The notes: a model not told the origin generated them from the sequence alone. A stretch of 64,000 bases of DNA from a bacterium (GCA_018222765.1 JAAEZT010000003.1:1-64000), one strand, 5' to 3'; shown: positions 53,894 to 62,609, counted from the first letter of the stretch. Program-made: numbers and translations.

Positions 53894-56494
53894 CTACTCT
53901 TCCACGATCAAGACCCCGCGCGTGATTTGCCAATGCCCCGGGAAGGTGCAGAGGTAGGGATACTCCCCCGGTTTCTTGGGCGCATCGAAATAAACAATGT
54001 AGCGTCCTCCGCTCTGCAAGATGGGCGAAAAGGCCAGAACTCCTTTATCCTCGATCACATAATGTTTGGCCAATCCATCAGGACTTGAGGCCAGCTTCAT
54101 CGACCCTTCCCCGACCCGCTGGAGCGCATCGGGTGTCACGAGCACAAAATTATGCGGCATACTCGGATCAACATTGCTTACCGTCAACGCCACCCGGGCA
54201 CCCGCTTTCGCTTTCAAAATCTTCGGGGAAAATTGCAGACCCGATACCGCCTTGACCTCCAATCGCTGAATGGCAGCCAACTTGGCCTCATCCCCCACGA
54301 TCTTACTCAAGCCTTCCTGTTTGGTGAGGCGAGGATCGACCGGACTATTCCCTGGAATTGGAAAATCATTCCACTCGTCCTTCTTAATCTTGGTGTAGCC
54401 CTCGAAATCGGTAAACGGTTCGCCCTGTTGAAAAATAGAGTAGTAAAGATCCGGAGCAAAGGCTTGTCCCTTTGCCGTCTTCAATTCGAGATAGAGGTGA
54501 AACTGCATCACCGGATGTAACTGCGGGATTTCAACAAACACACTTTTGCCGTCCTTGAGTAATTGCAGACTACAAATCTTTACCCGGTCATGCCCTTGCG
54601 ACCCCGGATGCTTGACCGAATATTCCGCCGATCCATAAGCACCGCTATAGAGATAGTTCCACTGCTCGGCAAAGGCCCGCTTTACCGTCAAAGACTTTGG
54701 ATCAATCGCCTCATCAAAGTGGAGAATCAAACCATTTCCCCGAGTCTCAACTGAACGTGGCAGGATGAGCGACTCTCCCTTCTCCGTGTAACGCAGGCGC
54801 TCCAACGAGCCGTTCTCTCTCGCATAACTTTGCCAACCATCAGAGCCCGCAAAGTAAACTGCACCGTCGTATTTATTGAACCGCGAACGATGCGCGCCTG
54901 AGAGAAAATCACCCGCCAAAGGCATCACCCCTCCCTGAACGCCATCGCCAATCTCTTCACGCAAAACAAGGTAGTGCTCACAATATCCGAACGAACTCCC
55001 CACCATCCGCCCTGAGAGCGGACCGAGGCGATCATCCTTCGGGAGAAAAACAATATCGCCCGCAGAGTTTTCGATTCCGCGCGGGATAAAGCACATCGGC
55101 ATCTCATAACCGTGTTTCCCGTAACCCTTCTTCGGTCCAAAGAACCCATGGTAACTCCCCTCGCCCACTTCAAAAATCCCCGAAGCCGGTTGCCAGCTTC
55201 CTTCCTGCGGCATCGCAAAAACAATCCCGCCGTCCGGCGACACTCCGGTACCATTCGTCCCCCGCAATCCCGTGGCGATCACTTCCGGCTTTTTGCCCGG
55301 GGTCCAACGCGTCATCCCAAACTGCTCGGAGCGCGTGAACCAATAAAATCGTCCCTTGTCATCCCGATGCAAGGTGAGCGCAAAGCTGTTTCCCCTCGCG
55401 GTTGGAAATTCATTGGTGAGACATTCGTAAAAGTCAGCCTCACGATCTCCGTTCAAATCCACCAATCGCGTGAGTTGATCCCGACCGATAACGTGCACAT
55501 CTCCGTCGTGAACCACCAGGCCAAGCGGTTGGTGCAGTCCGGAGGCAATCCGCTGCCAGGTCAACTCATTCAAATCCTCATCTACCCCATCAACCAACCA
55601 AACGTCACCCATCAAAGTGCACACGGCCACGGTGTCTGCATCGACAATGCCAACCCCGCCAATCCGCATCGGAGTCTTAAAGGGATTGGCGTCACGATAG
55701 GGAATGGTCAGCGTATCGATGACAAAAGGCCCTGTTTCTTTTCCAAGTGTCCCTCTTGTCATCACCGTTTGGTCCGCCCAACGGGCAGGCCCTGCTGGTT
55801 CCAAATTCACTTTTTTCAAATCATCAAGCCGGGGAAGCGGGCAATTCAATTTCACTCCCGCAGGCAAGTCGCCAGCGATGTTCAGAACGTGCACGGGATT
55901 GCCATCCAGAACCATCGGCGTATCCCAAACTTTGGCCTCTCCGATCTGATACCCGAAAACCACCCGATCTTTCACCCGGTGAAAACCAAGATACTTCGTT
56001 TTGATTCCCTCGGGAATCTCCCATCGCGACTTTGAGAGATCACCAATCGATTCTCCCTTGGCCTTCACCCCTGAGGTGATCCCGTATCGTCGCGACTCCC
56101 AGAGGACGAGATCTCCCTTCCAAGCCGCCGTGTAGGTCAATCGCTCCGGATCAAATAAGATCGTGTATTCCCCCACCCGAACATTCACCGCTTTATGTGT
56201 CACTCCGCCCTCATGACTGGTCACCTGCATCAGCAAACCGCCAAAATCCATTTCATTAAGCCGCCCGTCAAAATTATCCGACTCGGGATTCTGCCCCCAG
56301 TGCCCCCACACCCCGCCATCCAATCCGGGAAACTGCGGCAGGATTTTCGGCGGTTCTCCCTCGTGAGCCAACCAACGAAGCGACTCGTTGCGATAAAAAT
56401 CCCGTAACCGGTTCGCCGGAAAGGGATCCACAGACTCCTGTCCCCGGAGGTTCAATACCAATCCCACCAAGAGCAATAAAAGGAAAGCTCGCAT
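53894..56494 (-). CDS. DUF6797-like PVC propeller protein with C-terminal cupredoxin domain
   Basis: An 866-aa exported protein; the start at 56494 (MRAFLLLLLVGLVLNLRGQE) gives the signal peptide. The N-terminal about 200 residues follow the DUF6797 pattern (RNESLRWLAHEGEPPKILPQFPGLDGGVWGHWGQN). Then comes a beta-propeller of the L-sorbosone dehydrogenase type (about 250-600: GIVDADTVAVCTLMGDVWLVDGVDED, DRDQLTRLVDLNGDREADFYE). A second beta domain follows, and the C-terminal about 120 residues are an azurin/plastocyanin-like cupredoxin with copper ligands (HNFVLVTPDALQRVG, later CTFPGHWQITRG). This is the same fold at the tail as in the 21286 protein, but with no SGNH part. Role inferred as electron transfer linked to carbohydrate oxidation. 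Confidence 0.88.
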   Translation of the reverse strand: MRAFLLLLLVGLVLNLRGQESVDPFPANRLRDFYRNESLRWLAHEGEPPKILPQFPGLDGGVWGHWGQNPESDNFDGRLNEMDFGGLLMQVTSHEGGVTHKAVNVRVGEYTILFDPERLTYTAAWKGDLVLWESRRYGITSGVKAKGESIGDLSKSRWEIPEGIKTKYLGFHRVKDRVVFGYQIGEAKVWDTPMVLDGNPVHVLNIAGDLPAGVKLNCPLPRLDDLKKVNLEPAGPARWADQTVMTRGTLGKETGPFVIDTLTIPYRDANPFKTPMRIGGVGIVDADTVAVCTLMGDVWLVDGVDEDLNELTWQRIASGLHQPLGLVVHDGDVHVIGRDQLTRLVDLNGDREADFYECLTNEFPTARGNSFALTLHRDDKGRFYWFTRSEQFGMTRWTPGKKPEVIATGLRGTNGTGVSPDGGIVFAMPQEGSWQPASGIFEVGEGSYHGFFGPKKGYGKHGYEMPMCFIPRGIENSAGDIVFLPKDDRLGPLSGRMVGSSFGYCEHYLVLREEIGDGVQGGVMPLAGDFLSGAHRSRFNKYDGAVYFAGSDGWQSYARENGSLERLRYTEKGESLILPRSVETRGNGLILHFDEAIDPKSLTVKRAFAEQWNYLYSGAYGSAEYSVKHPGSQGHDRVKICSLQLLKDGKSVFVEIPQLHPVMQFHLYLELKTAKGQAFAPDLYYSIFQQGEPFTDFEGYTKIKKDEWNDFPIPGNSPVDPRLTKQEGLSKIVGDEAKLAAIQRLEVKAVSGLQFSPKILKAKAGARVALTVSNVDPSMPHNFVLVTPDALQRVGEGSMKLASSPDGLAKHYVIEDKGVLAFSPILQSGGRYIVYFDAPKKPGEYPYLCTFPGHWQITRGVLIVEE

Positions 56495-56560
56495 CACTCG
56501 AAGATGACAAAATCCCCCACCGCAAAGCAAGGCCAAGCCCCACAAAGTGACCGAAAGCGT

Positions 56561-57055
56561 TTACTTCTGCTCCCGCTTCACCACCTTCATCGCACCCCTC
56601 CAGTCGCGCTGGAACGAGACCCGCTCCCGAAGCGTGTCTTTTTTCTTCCCCCCGCCGTGCTCGATCAAGATGACCGCCCGCTGCGATTTAATCATCGTCT
56701 CCTTGATCCGAAAAACCGGCGCGCTTTTGTGACGAACAAAACAATGCAGCGCAACATCCCAATGGTCCGCATTCCAAAGGTACGCCGCCGGCGAAAAATC
56801 ATCCATCTCAGCCATCGCCACGAGCAATTCCCGAATCGCCGCCTCACCATGATCACGGATCAAGCGTTTTGCCGCCCGCTTGTTCATCACACCCTCGACG
56901 TAAGACGCAATCGGATTCCTCCGTGACTCCTCTGCCTCCTCCAAAAGCGCCCTCTGGTGATGCGCCATCAGCTCATGCAACTCCTCCCGCTCGATCTCTC
57001 CATCCTGCCACTGACGAATCAGGACATTGGGCGTTGGAAAGGGCGCTAACTTCAT
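56561..57055 (-). CDS. Conserved hypothetical protein
   Basis: A 164-aa soluble protein without a recognised family. It is highly charged and mostly helical in its first 100 residues (REELHELMAHHQRALLEEAEESRRNP, VMNKRAAKRLIRDHGEAAIRELLVAMAEMDDF), then has a short beta-like segment (YLWNADHWDVALHCFVRHKSAPVFRI) and a basic tail (KVVKREQK). No signal peptide or membrane segment. It is transcribed in the same direction as the DUF6797 gene, 66 bp upstream of its start, and divergent from the glyoxalase gene 64 bp away. The long open frame without shadows of better genes makes it likely real. Confidence 0.75.
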   Translation of the reverse strand: MKLAPFPTPNVLIRQWQDGEIEREELHELMAHHQRALLEEAEESRRNPIASYVEGVMNKRAAKRLIRDHGEAAIRELLVAMAEMDDFSPAAYLWNADHWDVALHCFVRHKSAPVFRIKETMIKSQRAVILIEHGGGKKKDTLRERVSFQRDWRGAMKVVKREQK

Positions 57056-57119
57056 TGGGGAGAACTTTACAGAGACACTGCCACTTGTCCACCCACCGAG
57101 TCGGTGCTACCCCTCATCC

Positions 57120-57464
57120 ATGCAGGTTCAAAAAGTCAAATACGCCCTCTGGGCCGCGGACCATCTCCGCGCCATCAAATTTTACCAGGACACCTTCGGA
57201 GCCGACCTTTCCTTCGAAATGGAGGTCTGGAGCGAACTCACTCTTTGCGGATCCACCATCGGGATCCACGGCGGAGGCGAAGGCAAACGCACCTGGACCG
57301 GCCTGAGCTTCCAGTGCGACGACCTTCCCGCCGCCATCGAACTCGTTCAGAAAAACGGCGGTGGACTCGTCCGCGAGCCCGAAGAAGAAGACGGCGTGAT
57401 TCACCTCGCTTTTTGCTTTGATACCGAAGGAAACGAAATCATGGTCACCCAAAAACGCGCCTAA
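57120..57464 (+). CDS. VOC/glyoxalase superfamily protein
   Basis: A 114-aa one-module VOC protein starting at 57120 (MQVQKVKYALWAADHLRAIKFYQDTFGADLSFE); the track start at 57027 is inside the divergent promoter. Typical pattern: YALWAADHLRAIKFYQDTFGA, GLSFQCDDLPAAIELVQKNGGGLVREPEEEDG, and FCFDTEGNEIMVTQ. The usual His/Glu metal ligands of glyoxalase I are partly missing (the N-terminal position is a Tyr or Trp), so a binding or isomerase-like role is possible. The gene is followed 4 bp later by a DUF3817 gene, and then by the Dabb gene; the three are a likely operon. Confidence 0.88.
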   Translation: MQVQKVKYALWAADHLRAIKFYQDTFGADLSFEMEVWSELTLCGSTIGIHGGGEGKRTWTGLSFQCDDLPAAIELVQKNGGGLVREPEEEDGVIHLAFCFDTEGNEIMVTQKRA

Positions 57465-57468
57465 ATAC

Positions 57469-57765
57469 ATGTTCCCACTCGGTCTCCTTCGTCTCTTCTC
57501 CATCCTCGATGGACTCTCCTTTGTCATTCTCCTCTACTTTTCGATCTACGAAAAACGCATCCTGGGCAACGAGGACGCCATTCGCACTCCCGGGATGATT
57601 CACGGCGTTATCTTTTGTGCCTTCGTCCTTTTACTCTTCTTTAGCTGGGACAAATACAAGTGGTCTCTCAAGCGGGCCGGCCTCGTCTTCGTCTGCGCTC
57701 TCATTCCTTTTGCGCCCTTTTTCCTAGAGCCCTCGCTGAAACGTGAGCAGAATTCGCTCTCATGA
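57469..57765 (+). CDS. DUF3817 membrane protein
   Basis: A 98-aa protein with three membrane segments and the DUF3817 pattern: LGLLRLFSILDGLSFVILLYFSIYEKR, then DAIRTPGMIHGVIFCAFVLLLFFSWD, then KRAGLVFVCALIPFAPFFLE. The family is close to the MgtE/YnfA-like 'integral membrane' group of unknown function. The start at 57469 follows the VOC stop by 4 bp, and the stop overlaps the start of the next gene by 4 bp, so all three are coupled. Confidence 0.92.
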   Translation: MFPLGLLRLFSILDGLSFVILLYFSIYEKRILGNEDAIRTPGMIHGVIFCAFVLLLFFSWDKYKWSLKRAGLVFVCALIPFAPFFLEPSLKREQNSLS

Positions 57766-58139
57766 AATCAGCTCTTATCTTCCTCGCCCTCCTCTTCCCA
57801 ATCTTCGCCATGGCCGATCATCACAAAAAAGAAGCCGGAGCCTACCGTCATGTCGTCATCATCAAGTTTAAGGAGGACGCCACCGACAAACAGAAGGCCC
57901 ACATCTCCAAAGAGTTCGCTGCACTGGAAAAGAAAATCCCCACCATCACCGGCATCGAATGGGGAACCAACGTGAGCCCCGAAAACCACGCCCAAGGCTA
58001 CACCCATTGCTTCATCGTCAGTTTCAAGGACCGCGCCGGCCTCGATGTCTACCTCCCGCACGAGGCCCACGGCGCCTTCGTGAAACAACTCGTCCCCGTC
58101 ATGGACAAAGTCCTCGTCGTCGACTTCATCGCGAAGTAA
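57762..58139 (+). CDS. Exported Dabb-domain protein
   Basis: A 125-aa protein with a signal peptide (MKSALIFLALLFPIFAMADHHKKEAG) and a stress-responsive alpha/beta barrel (Dabb) domain (about 28-122). The domain pattern is clear: YRHVVIIKFKEDATDKQKAHISKEFAAL, IEWGTNVSPENHAQGYTHCFIVSFKDRAGLDVYLPHEAHGAFVKQLVPVM. Dabb proteins are small dimeric barrels, some acting as enzymes of polyketide or aromatic pathways; the role here is open. It is the last gene of the VOC-DUF3817-Dabb operon, followed by a terminator. Confidence 0.92.
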   Translation: MKSALIFLALLFPIFAMADHHKKEAGAYRHVVIIKFKEDATDKQKAHISKEFAALEKKIPTITGIEWGTNVSPENHAQGYTHCFIVSFKDRAGLDVYLPHEAHGAFVKQLVPVMDKVLVVDFIAK

Positions 58140-58160
58140 TTCGCCGCAAATTCTTACCTC

Positions 58161-58190
58161 AAAAAGGCGCGGCTCACCCCGCGCTTTTTT
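58161..58190 (+). terminator. Intrinsic terminator of the VOC-DUF3817-Dabb operon
   Basis: AAAAAGGCGCGGCTCACCCCGCGCTTTTTTT: a GC-rich stem (GCGCGG/CCGCGC) flanked by A5 and T7, 22 bp after the Dabb stop. Confidence 0.85.
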
Positions 58191-58253
58191 TGCGTCCGCT
58201 CAATCTCAAACCAACCTGGATCGCCTCGGACTTCATGAAAATGGTTGAAACTG

Positions 58254-59318
58254 TCATCTCGCTTTTAAGTCCGCGGCGGGATCGGCTTGGTCCACATTGT
58301 CTTGCACGCTTTCAGACTTTTCAGCCCGGTTGGGCAGCCAGGTAAATCGACCCCAATTTCTGCGGCCAGGCACAATCGGCAATTCCTTTTCCCCCGATTT
58401 GGTCTCGATCATGATCTTGGGGCCACCCCTTTTGGGATCCGGGAATGCCCGGGTCACGAATCCATCGGGAGCCCAGGTAGGGTCGTCGCCGCGCCCGATT
58501 TTTCTTCGATTTTTCCCATCGCTGCCCACCACCCAGACGTGAAAGGTCTCAGAGATCAGCCGATCTCGTTGCGGGTTTGGAACGCCCGTGAACTTGCTCA
58601 TGTGAACCATCTCGACGCCCTCCCAATGCGCAATCCACTTGCCATCAGGAGACCAGGCCGGGACTTTTTGCTCGATGGGCGCCTCGATTACTTTGTGGAA
58701 ATCCACCTTTGGAGGGGAAACCAGTCTGGACTTGCTTCCATCCAGCGCACTGACCCAGATGCGCATCTCGCCGCTGCGGTCAGAGACGAAGGCGATCTGA
58801 TCTCCTTTGGGCGAAACAACCGGCATCGCGTTGCTGAACTTCAGTTGCTCGGGATCGGAAAACAGCCGTCTCGATTCGCCCGTCTCTGTGTTCATGAGAT
58901 GAATCTGGCTCTCCCGCGAAGGATCTTTCCCGGGCCGGGCCTTCATCCAAACGATGTGCCGGGAGTCGGGCAACCAGGAGGGTAACAAGTTCATTCCCTC
59001 ATCGATGAGAGAGCGGGCGTTCCTGCCATCAAGACCGGAAATCCAGAGCGAAAGGCTATCGCCGACCTGTTGGACATAGATCAGCTTTTTCCCGTCCGGG
59101 GAGCATGCGGGCATCCGGCAGCCGCGCTTGGAACGGGAAAGCTGCTGGCGGTCTGAACTATCTTCCTTCATGCGATATAGCTGGAGGATCCCCTTCTCAT
59201 CGGTATGGCTCACAACAAGCTCACGCAATTCAGTTCCCGATGGAGAGGCCGGACCCTCCTCGGAAAGCGCGATCGAGGTGGCTAAAAAGGCTACCAGAAG
59301 GGTTCGTAAAATGTGCAT
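58254..59318 (-). CDS. TolB/PD40-like beta-propeller exported protein
   Basis: A 354-aa protein with a signal peptide (MHILRTLLVAFLATSIALSEEG) and WD40-like (PD40) beta-propeller repeats. The PD40 motif recurs: RMPACSPDGKKLIYVQQVGDSLSLWISGLDGRN, LPSWLPDSRHIVWMKAR, AMPVVSPKGDQIAFVSDRSGEMRIWVSALDG, PAWSPDGKWIAHWEGVEMV and DDPTWAPDGFV. It resembles the C-terminal half of TolB, or the propeller of DPP-like enzymes without a catalytic domain. It probably binds proteins or glycans in the periplasm. It starts 3 bp after the stop of a cut-off upstream gene (59322), suggesting an original operon. Confidence 0.9.
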   Translation of the reverse strand: MHILRTLLVAFLATSIALSEEGPASPSGTELRELVVSHTDEKGILQLYRMKEDSSDRQQLSRSKRGCRMPACSPDGKKLIYVQQVGDSLSLWISGLDGRNARSLIDEGMNLLPSWLPDSRHIVWMKARPGKDPSRESQIHLMNTETGESRRLFSDPEQLKFSNAMPVVSPKGDQIAFVSDRSGEMRIWVSALDGSKSRLVSPPKVDFHKVIEAPIEQKVPAWSPDGKWIAHWEGVEMVHMSKFTGVPNPQRDRLISETFHVWVVGSDGKNRRKIGRGDDPTWAPDGFVTRAFPDPKRGGPKIMIETKSGEKELPIVPGRRNWGRFTWLPNRAEKSESVQDNVDQADPAADLKAR

Positions 59319-59321
59319 TGT

Positions 59322-59423
59322 CTATTCCGGAAGAGGTGGCGGAGCTTGGAGTTTTTTGAGTAACGTTTGAGTCCAGTCACGCCCTGCCGAGAGCGCGCTC
59401 CGAAATCTGGTTAAGGGTTTGAG
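59322..59423 (-). pseudogene. C-terminal remnant of an unidentified upstream gene
   Basis: The minus strand reads TLKPLTRFRSALSAGRDWTQTLLKKLQAPPPLPE then stops at 59322, only 3 bp before the ATG of the TolB-like gene. Upstream of it an in-frame TGA and an AT-rich islet interrupt the frame. No start codon fits. I read it as the leftover end of a gene once coupled to the propeller gene. Family unknown. Confidence 0.5.
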
Positions 59424-59484
59424 CGTTCATTGGATTTTTCTACTCGCAGCGGGCAGTGCGTTAATCTGCGACGACTTGTTCTGC

Positions 59485-59865
59485 CTACTGAAATCCAAAT
59501 TCCAAACCTCCAATAAGATGAGTCACAGCATTAAGAAGTCTATCAAAATCTTGTTTTGGAGGGTATCTATTATCACCATGTGAGTCTACCGAAGCGTCAA
59601 TATAATGAATGCTTAGATCCCATTGAATACCATCTAATATCCTAATATCGCTATATTCTTTCTTCCAACTCCACACGTCTATTTCATCTAAAATGTTTCG
59701 GAAAGTGATCCATGAATCTTCAGTAACTTCTATACCTCGATGCACTTCTCCACCTCGCCACAGCTTGTTCGTATACTGAAGTGTCCCGTCTTTCTGGAGT
59801 TCTACTTCGTAAGGAAGTCCTGGGGAGTCTCCAATGGATATTTTAAATACTTTGGGTGGAGTCAT
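59485..59865 (-). CDS. Hypothetical protein on an AT-rich islet
   Basis: A 126-aa protein (start MTPPKV at 59865; the track start at 59928 is possible). It is visibly AT-richer than all neighbours, with ATA, TTA-type codons the rest of the window avoids, so it was probably acquired from elsewhere. No signal peptide. The features are WKKEYSDIRILDGIQWDLSIHYIDASVDSHGDNRYPP, then a hydrophobic C-terminus (LLNAVTHLIGGLEFGFQ). It is small, acidic and with charged surface, which reminds me of immunity proteins of polymorphic toxin systems, but no toxin is beside it. Function unknown. Confidence 0.7.
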   Translation of the reverse strand: MTPPKVFKISIGDSPGLPYEVELQKDGTLQYTNKLWRGGEVHRGIEVTEDSWITFRNILDEIDVWSWKKEYSDIRILDGIQWDLSIHYIDASVDSHGDNRYPPKQDFDRLLNAVTHLIGGLEFGFQ

Positions 59866-60043
59866 AGATTCTTCCGTCCGCGCCGTGAACTTTGAATTAG
59901 GAACTTTTGTTTGTCGATCAGCAACCAAGCCTCACTCGTTTGCCTCTATCAATACTCAGTGCGAATGAAGAAATCAAAAACGTCCTTCGCGGGATACTCC
60001 CGCTACGGATTTCTTGATGATCGATACCAGCTCATTCAATCGC

Positions 60044-60397
60044 TTACTCAAAATAAGTATCCTCATGGGCATAGGGCGGGGCGCAGCAGCAGAGAAATTG
60101 CATTGGCTCGGTCGCCTTGATTTGATGCCACGCTCCGGCGGGGATGAGAATGCTGTCGCCGGGGCCCACTTCCCGTTCCTCACCATCGATTTCCATCACG
60201 CCAGCTCCCTCGAGGAGGTAATACAATTCTTCGCTCACTTTGTGGTAATGCCGTTCGGTCTCGCCACCCGCCGGAAGAGTCGCTTCGGCAAGGCTTTGAT
60301 TTTTCACCGGCGCGTTGCTGAGATCGAGCAGACTCCTGATCGTCGAGCCATCCTTGGTAGTGAAGGGAGCCTGCTCATCGCGCTTTCGGATTTCCAT
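60044..60397 (-). CDS. Cupin domain protein
   Basis: A 117-aa single-cupin protein, start at 60397 (MEIRKRDEQAPFTTKDGSTIRSLLD). The cupin metal motifs are ETERHYHKVSEELYYLLEGAGVMEIDGEEREVGPGD and IPAGAWHQIKATEPMQFLCC, giving the conserved His, His, Glu and His set. Members can be isomerases, oxygenases or binding proteins; this one cannot be assigned more closely. The upstream trmO stop overlaps the track's longer ORF (60478), but the chosen start leaves a 29-bp gap. It is transcribed in the same direction as trmO and may be the end of its operon. Confidence 0.9.
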   Translation of the reverse strand: MEIRKRDEQAPFTTKDGSTIRSLLDLSNAPVKNQSLAEATLPAGGETERHYHKVSEELYYLLEGAGVMEIDGEEREVGPGDSILIPAGAWHQIKATEPMQFLCCCAPPYAHEDTYFE

Positions 60398-60426
60398 TCC
60401 CCTTGGTAACGGGATCCCCAAAACAC

Positions 60427-61086
60427 TCAAGCTCTCGCCGCGCTTAAGACCTTGATTTTTCCTTCCTCCGCCCGCCATTTCACTTCGTATCCCGCCAGCA
60501 GGCAGCCATAGATCCGCTCGGGATCATCATGATAAGCCGGACGGGGGTCGAGGGACAGCGCTTCCGAAATGAGCCTTCGATCACCTCCCTCCAGATCATC
60601 GAATTGAAAAACAACCTCCATTCGCACCGGGGCCGCTTCGGCAAAGCCACCCTTTGCATCCGGCACCGCCTCGACATAGGGAAGGTAGGGCTTCACATCG
60701 AGAATGGGCGTGCCATCGACCAAATCCAATCCACTCACTTCAAGGGAGCCCTCTCCAATCGACTCAAATTTCACCAAGGAGAGCCCGATGCGATTGGGCC
60801 GAAATGGCGAGCGGGTCGCGAAGACTCCTTTTTTCTCATTCCCCCCCAATCTGGGCGGACGCACCAACCAACGGGCTTCTTCCTCATCAACCTGATCGAA
60901 CAAAAAGACCAACCAAAGATGACTAAACTCCTCCAGCCCGCGACAGGCTTCGTCGTCCACCTCATCCGAAAACACAATCCGCCCACGCGCGCTTTCAACA
61001 ATGCCACTTTGCCGGGGCGTCCCGAATTTCTCTCCAAAACAACTTTCCACCACCCCGATGGGCTTCATGGAAATCTCCCCACTCAT
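60427..61086 (-). CDS. trmO: tRNA (adenine37-N6)-methyltransferase TrmO/TsaA family
   Basis: Likely adds the N6-methyl group to t6A37 of tRNA-Thr using S-adenosylmethionine, on the YaeB/TsaA beta-barrel fold. The 219-aa protein has the family segments PIGVVESCFGEKFGTPRQSGIVESARGRIVF, LEEFSHLWLVFLFDQ, RSPFRPNRIGLSLVKFESI, LEVSGLDLVDGTPILDVKPYLPYVEA and a C-terminal AYHDDPERIYGCLLAGYEVKW. The first ATG at 61084-61086 overlaps the crtI stop (TGATG), a sign of translational coupling, though MKPIG at 61068 is also possible. Product role is assigned by family. Confidence 0.93.
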   Translation of the reverse strand: MSGEISMKPIGVVESCFGEKFGTPRQSGIVESARGRIVFSDEVDDEACRGLEEFSHLWLVFLFDQVDEEEARWLVRPPRLGGNEKKGVFATRSPFRPNRIGLSLVKFESIGEGSLEVSGLDLVDGTPILDVKPYLPYVEAVPDAKGGFAEAAPVRMEVVFQFDDLEGGDRRLISEALSLDPRPAYHDDPERIYGCLLAGYEVKWRAEEGKIKVLSAARA

Positions 61087-62609
61087 CAGGCCAGAAATTC
61101 CGGGGCCAGATCCGCCCTTGAATAGGAAACTCCTTCCGAATCACAGAGCATGTTCGAGGAAATACGACCACTTTCCAGAATAGTCGGGAGTCCGCTTCCG
61201 GGATGAGTGCCTCCACCGACAAGGTAGAGATTCTTATATCCCTTGAGACGATTGTGAGGACGGAAATAAAGCATCTGGTCAATGGTGTGCGCCAAATTGA
61301 AGGTCGCTCCCATGAAGATGTCTCCCTCGTCGCGCCAATCGGTTGGGGTGAGGATTCGCTCGGCCACAATGTGCTCTCGCAGGTCTTTCATCCCTGTTCG
61401 CTCTTCGATTCGCTGCAGCACCTTGTCGCGATACTCTTGCTTGGTCGCCTCCCAATCATGCCCATGCCGGGTGTTGATTGTCGGCACGAGGATATAGAGC
61501 TGCGAATGCCCTTCGGGCGCCACCGTGGGATCGGTGATGCTGCTATTGCGCACGTAGACCGACATGTCATCGGAGACAACTTTCTCGCCACGAATGTCAT
61601 TCACGTTCTGCGCGTAGTCATCGGCAAAGAGAATATGATGGTGTGGTTCGTCTTCGTAAATCTTGTCGAGCCCGAGATAAAGCATGAAGGTCGAGCAGGA
61701 AAACTTCTTCGAGCCCATCTCCTCCTCGGGCTTGCTCGCGCCATTCATCAAATTGACCATGGCGTGAGCGTAGTCCGCATTCATGATGACGTGGTCCGCT
61801 TCCAATAATTCGCCATTCTCCAACTTCACGCCCTTGGCATTGCCATTTTCAAATACCACTTCCTTCATCGCGGTACTGAGAAGTATTTTCGCCCCGTCCT
61901 CTTCCGCAGCCTTGGCCATTCCCTCGGAGATTTTGCAAAGCCCGCCCTGCACGTGGTAGATTCCGTATTTGTATTCGGTGTAGGAAAGGATGCTGAACAA
62001 GGCCGGGCATTTCCATGGGCTCATTCCGAGATACTTGGCCTGAAAGGTAAAAGCCAACTTGAGGCGGTCGTCTTTAAAGAAAGTATCGAGGACATCCACG
62101 ACACTTTTCGAGGTCGCAATATAGGGAATCACCTTGAGCAACTCGTTCCGGAGATAGGCCGTGATCTTGTGGTAGGGCTTCTGCAGACAGGGATAAATCG
62201 CACGTAACTTGGGCGCATGATCCTTCATGAACCGGCGATATCCTTCCTCATCTCCGGGGAAAACCTCCGCGATATTTGCGGCCATCTTCTCGATATCGTA
62301 AGTCGTCTCGATCGACGTTTCCTCGTCCCAGGTCAGACGGGTCATGGGATCAAGCTTCACAAAATCCATGTAGTCATCACTGCAACGCCCGGTCTCCGCG
62401 AAGATTTCGTCCAGGGTAAATTTCTGATGGAGAAAGGTCGGACCGGTATCGAAGGAATAGTCACCTACCTTCAGTTCCGCGTTCCGACCCCCCACGCGGG
62501 GAGCCTTTTCTACCACCGTGACTTCAAAACCCCGGTTGGCGAGAATCATGGCGGAAGACAAACCTCCGGGACCTGCTCCAATAATAACGACTTTCTGTGG
62601 GCTGCTCAT
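61086..62609 (-). CDS. crtI: Phytoene desaturase-family carotenoid enzyme
   Basis: A 507-aa FAD-dependent desaturase. The N-terminal FAD loop is VVIIGAGPGGLSSAMILANRGFEVTVVEK, followed by the family's APRVGGRNAELKVGDYSFDTGPTFLHQ and the C-terminal YLVGGGTHPGSGLPTILESGRIS, which matches the CrtI signature. Other segments (KFTLDEIFAETGR, AGYRRFM) suit CrtI or CrtN desaturases; I cannot tell phytoene from diapophytoene or squalene-type substrates. It desaturates a colourless isoprenoid precursor to a coloured carotenoid at the membrane. It is coupled to trmO downstream, with no other crt gene in the window. Confidence 0.93.
   Translation of the reverse strand: MSSPQKVVIIGAGPGGLSSAMILANRGFEVTVVEKAPRVGGRNAELKVGDYSFDTGPTFLHQKFTLDEIFAETGRCSDDYMDFVKLDPMTRLTWDEETSIETTYDIEKMAANIAEVFPGDEEGYRRFMKDHAPKLRAIYPCLQKPYHKITAYLRNELLKVIPYIATSKSVVDVLDTFFKDDRLKLAFTFQAKYLGMSPWKCPALFSILSYTEYKYGIYHVQGGLCKISEGMAKAAEEDGAKILLSTAMKEVVFENGNAKGVKLENGELLEADHVIMNADYAHAMVNLMNGASKPEEEMGSKKFSCSTFMLYLGLDKIYEDEPHHHILFADDYAQNVNDIRGEKVVSDDMSVYVRNSSITDPTVAPEGHSQLYILVPTINTRHGHDWEATKQEYRDKVLQRIEERTGMKDLREHIVAERILTPTDWRDEGDIFMGATFNLAHTIDQMLYFRPHNRLKGYKNLYLVGGGTHPGSGLPTILESGRISSNMLCDSEGVSYSRADLAPEFLA

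Noticed and set aside
59370-59440. Third Sec candidate (MNAQTLNQISERALGRA followed by TGA)
   Set aside because: The frame after the TGA is not protein-like, whereas a different frame across the same bases reads well and ends at the neighbouring gene.
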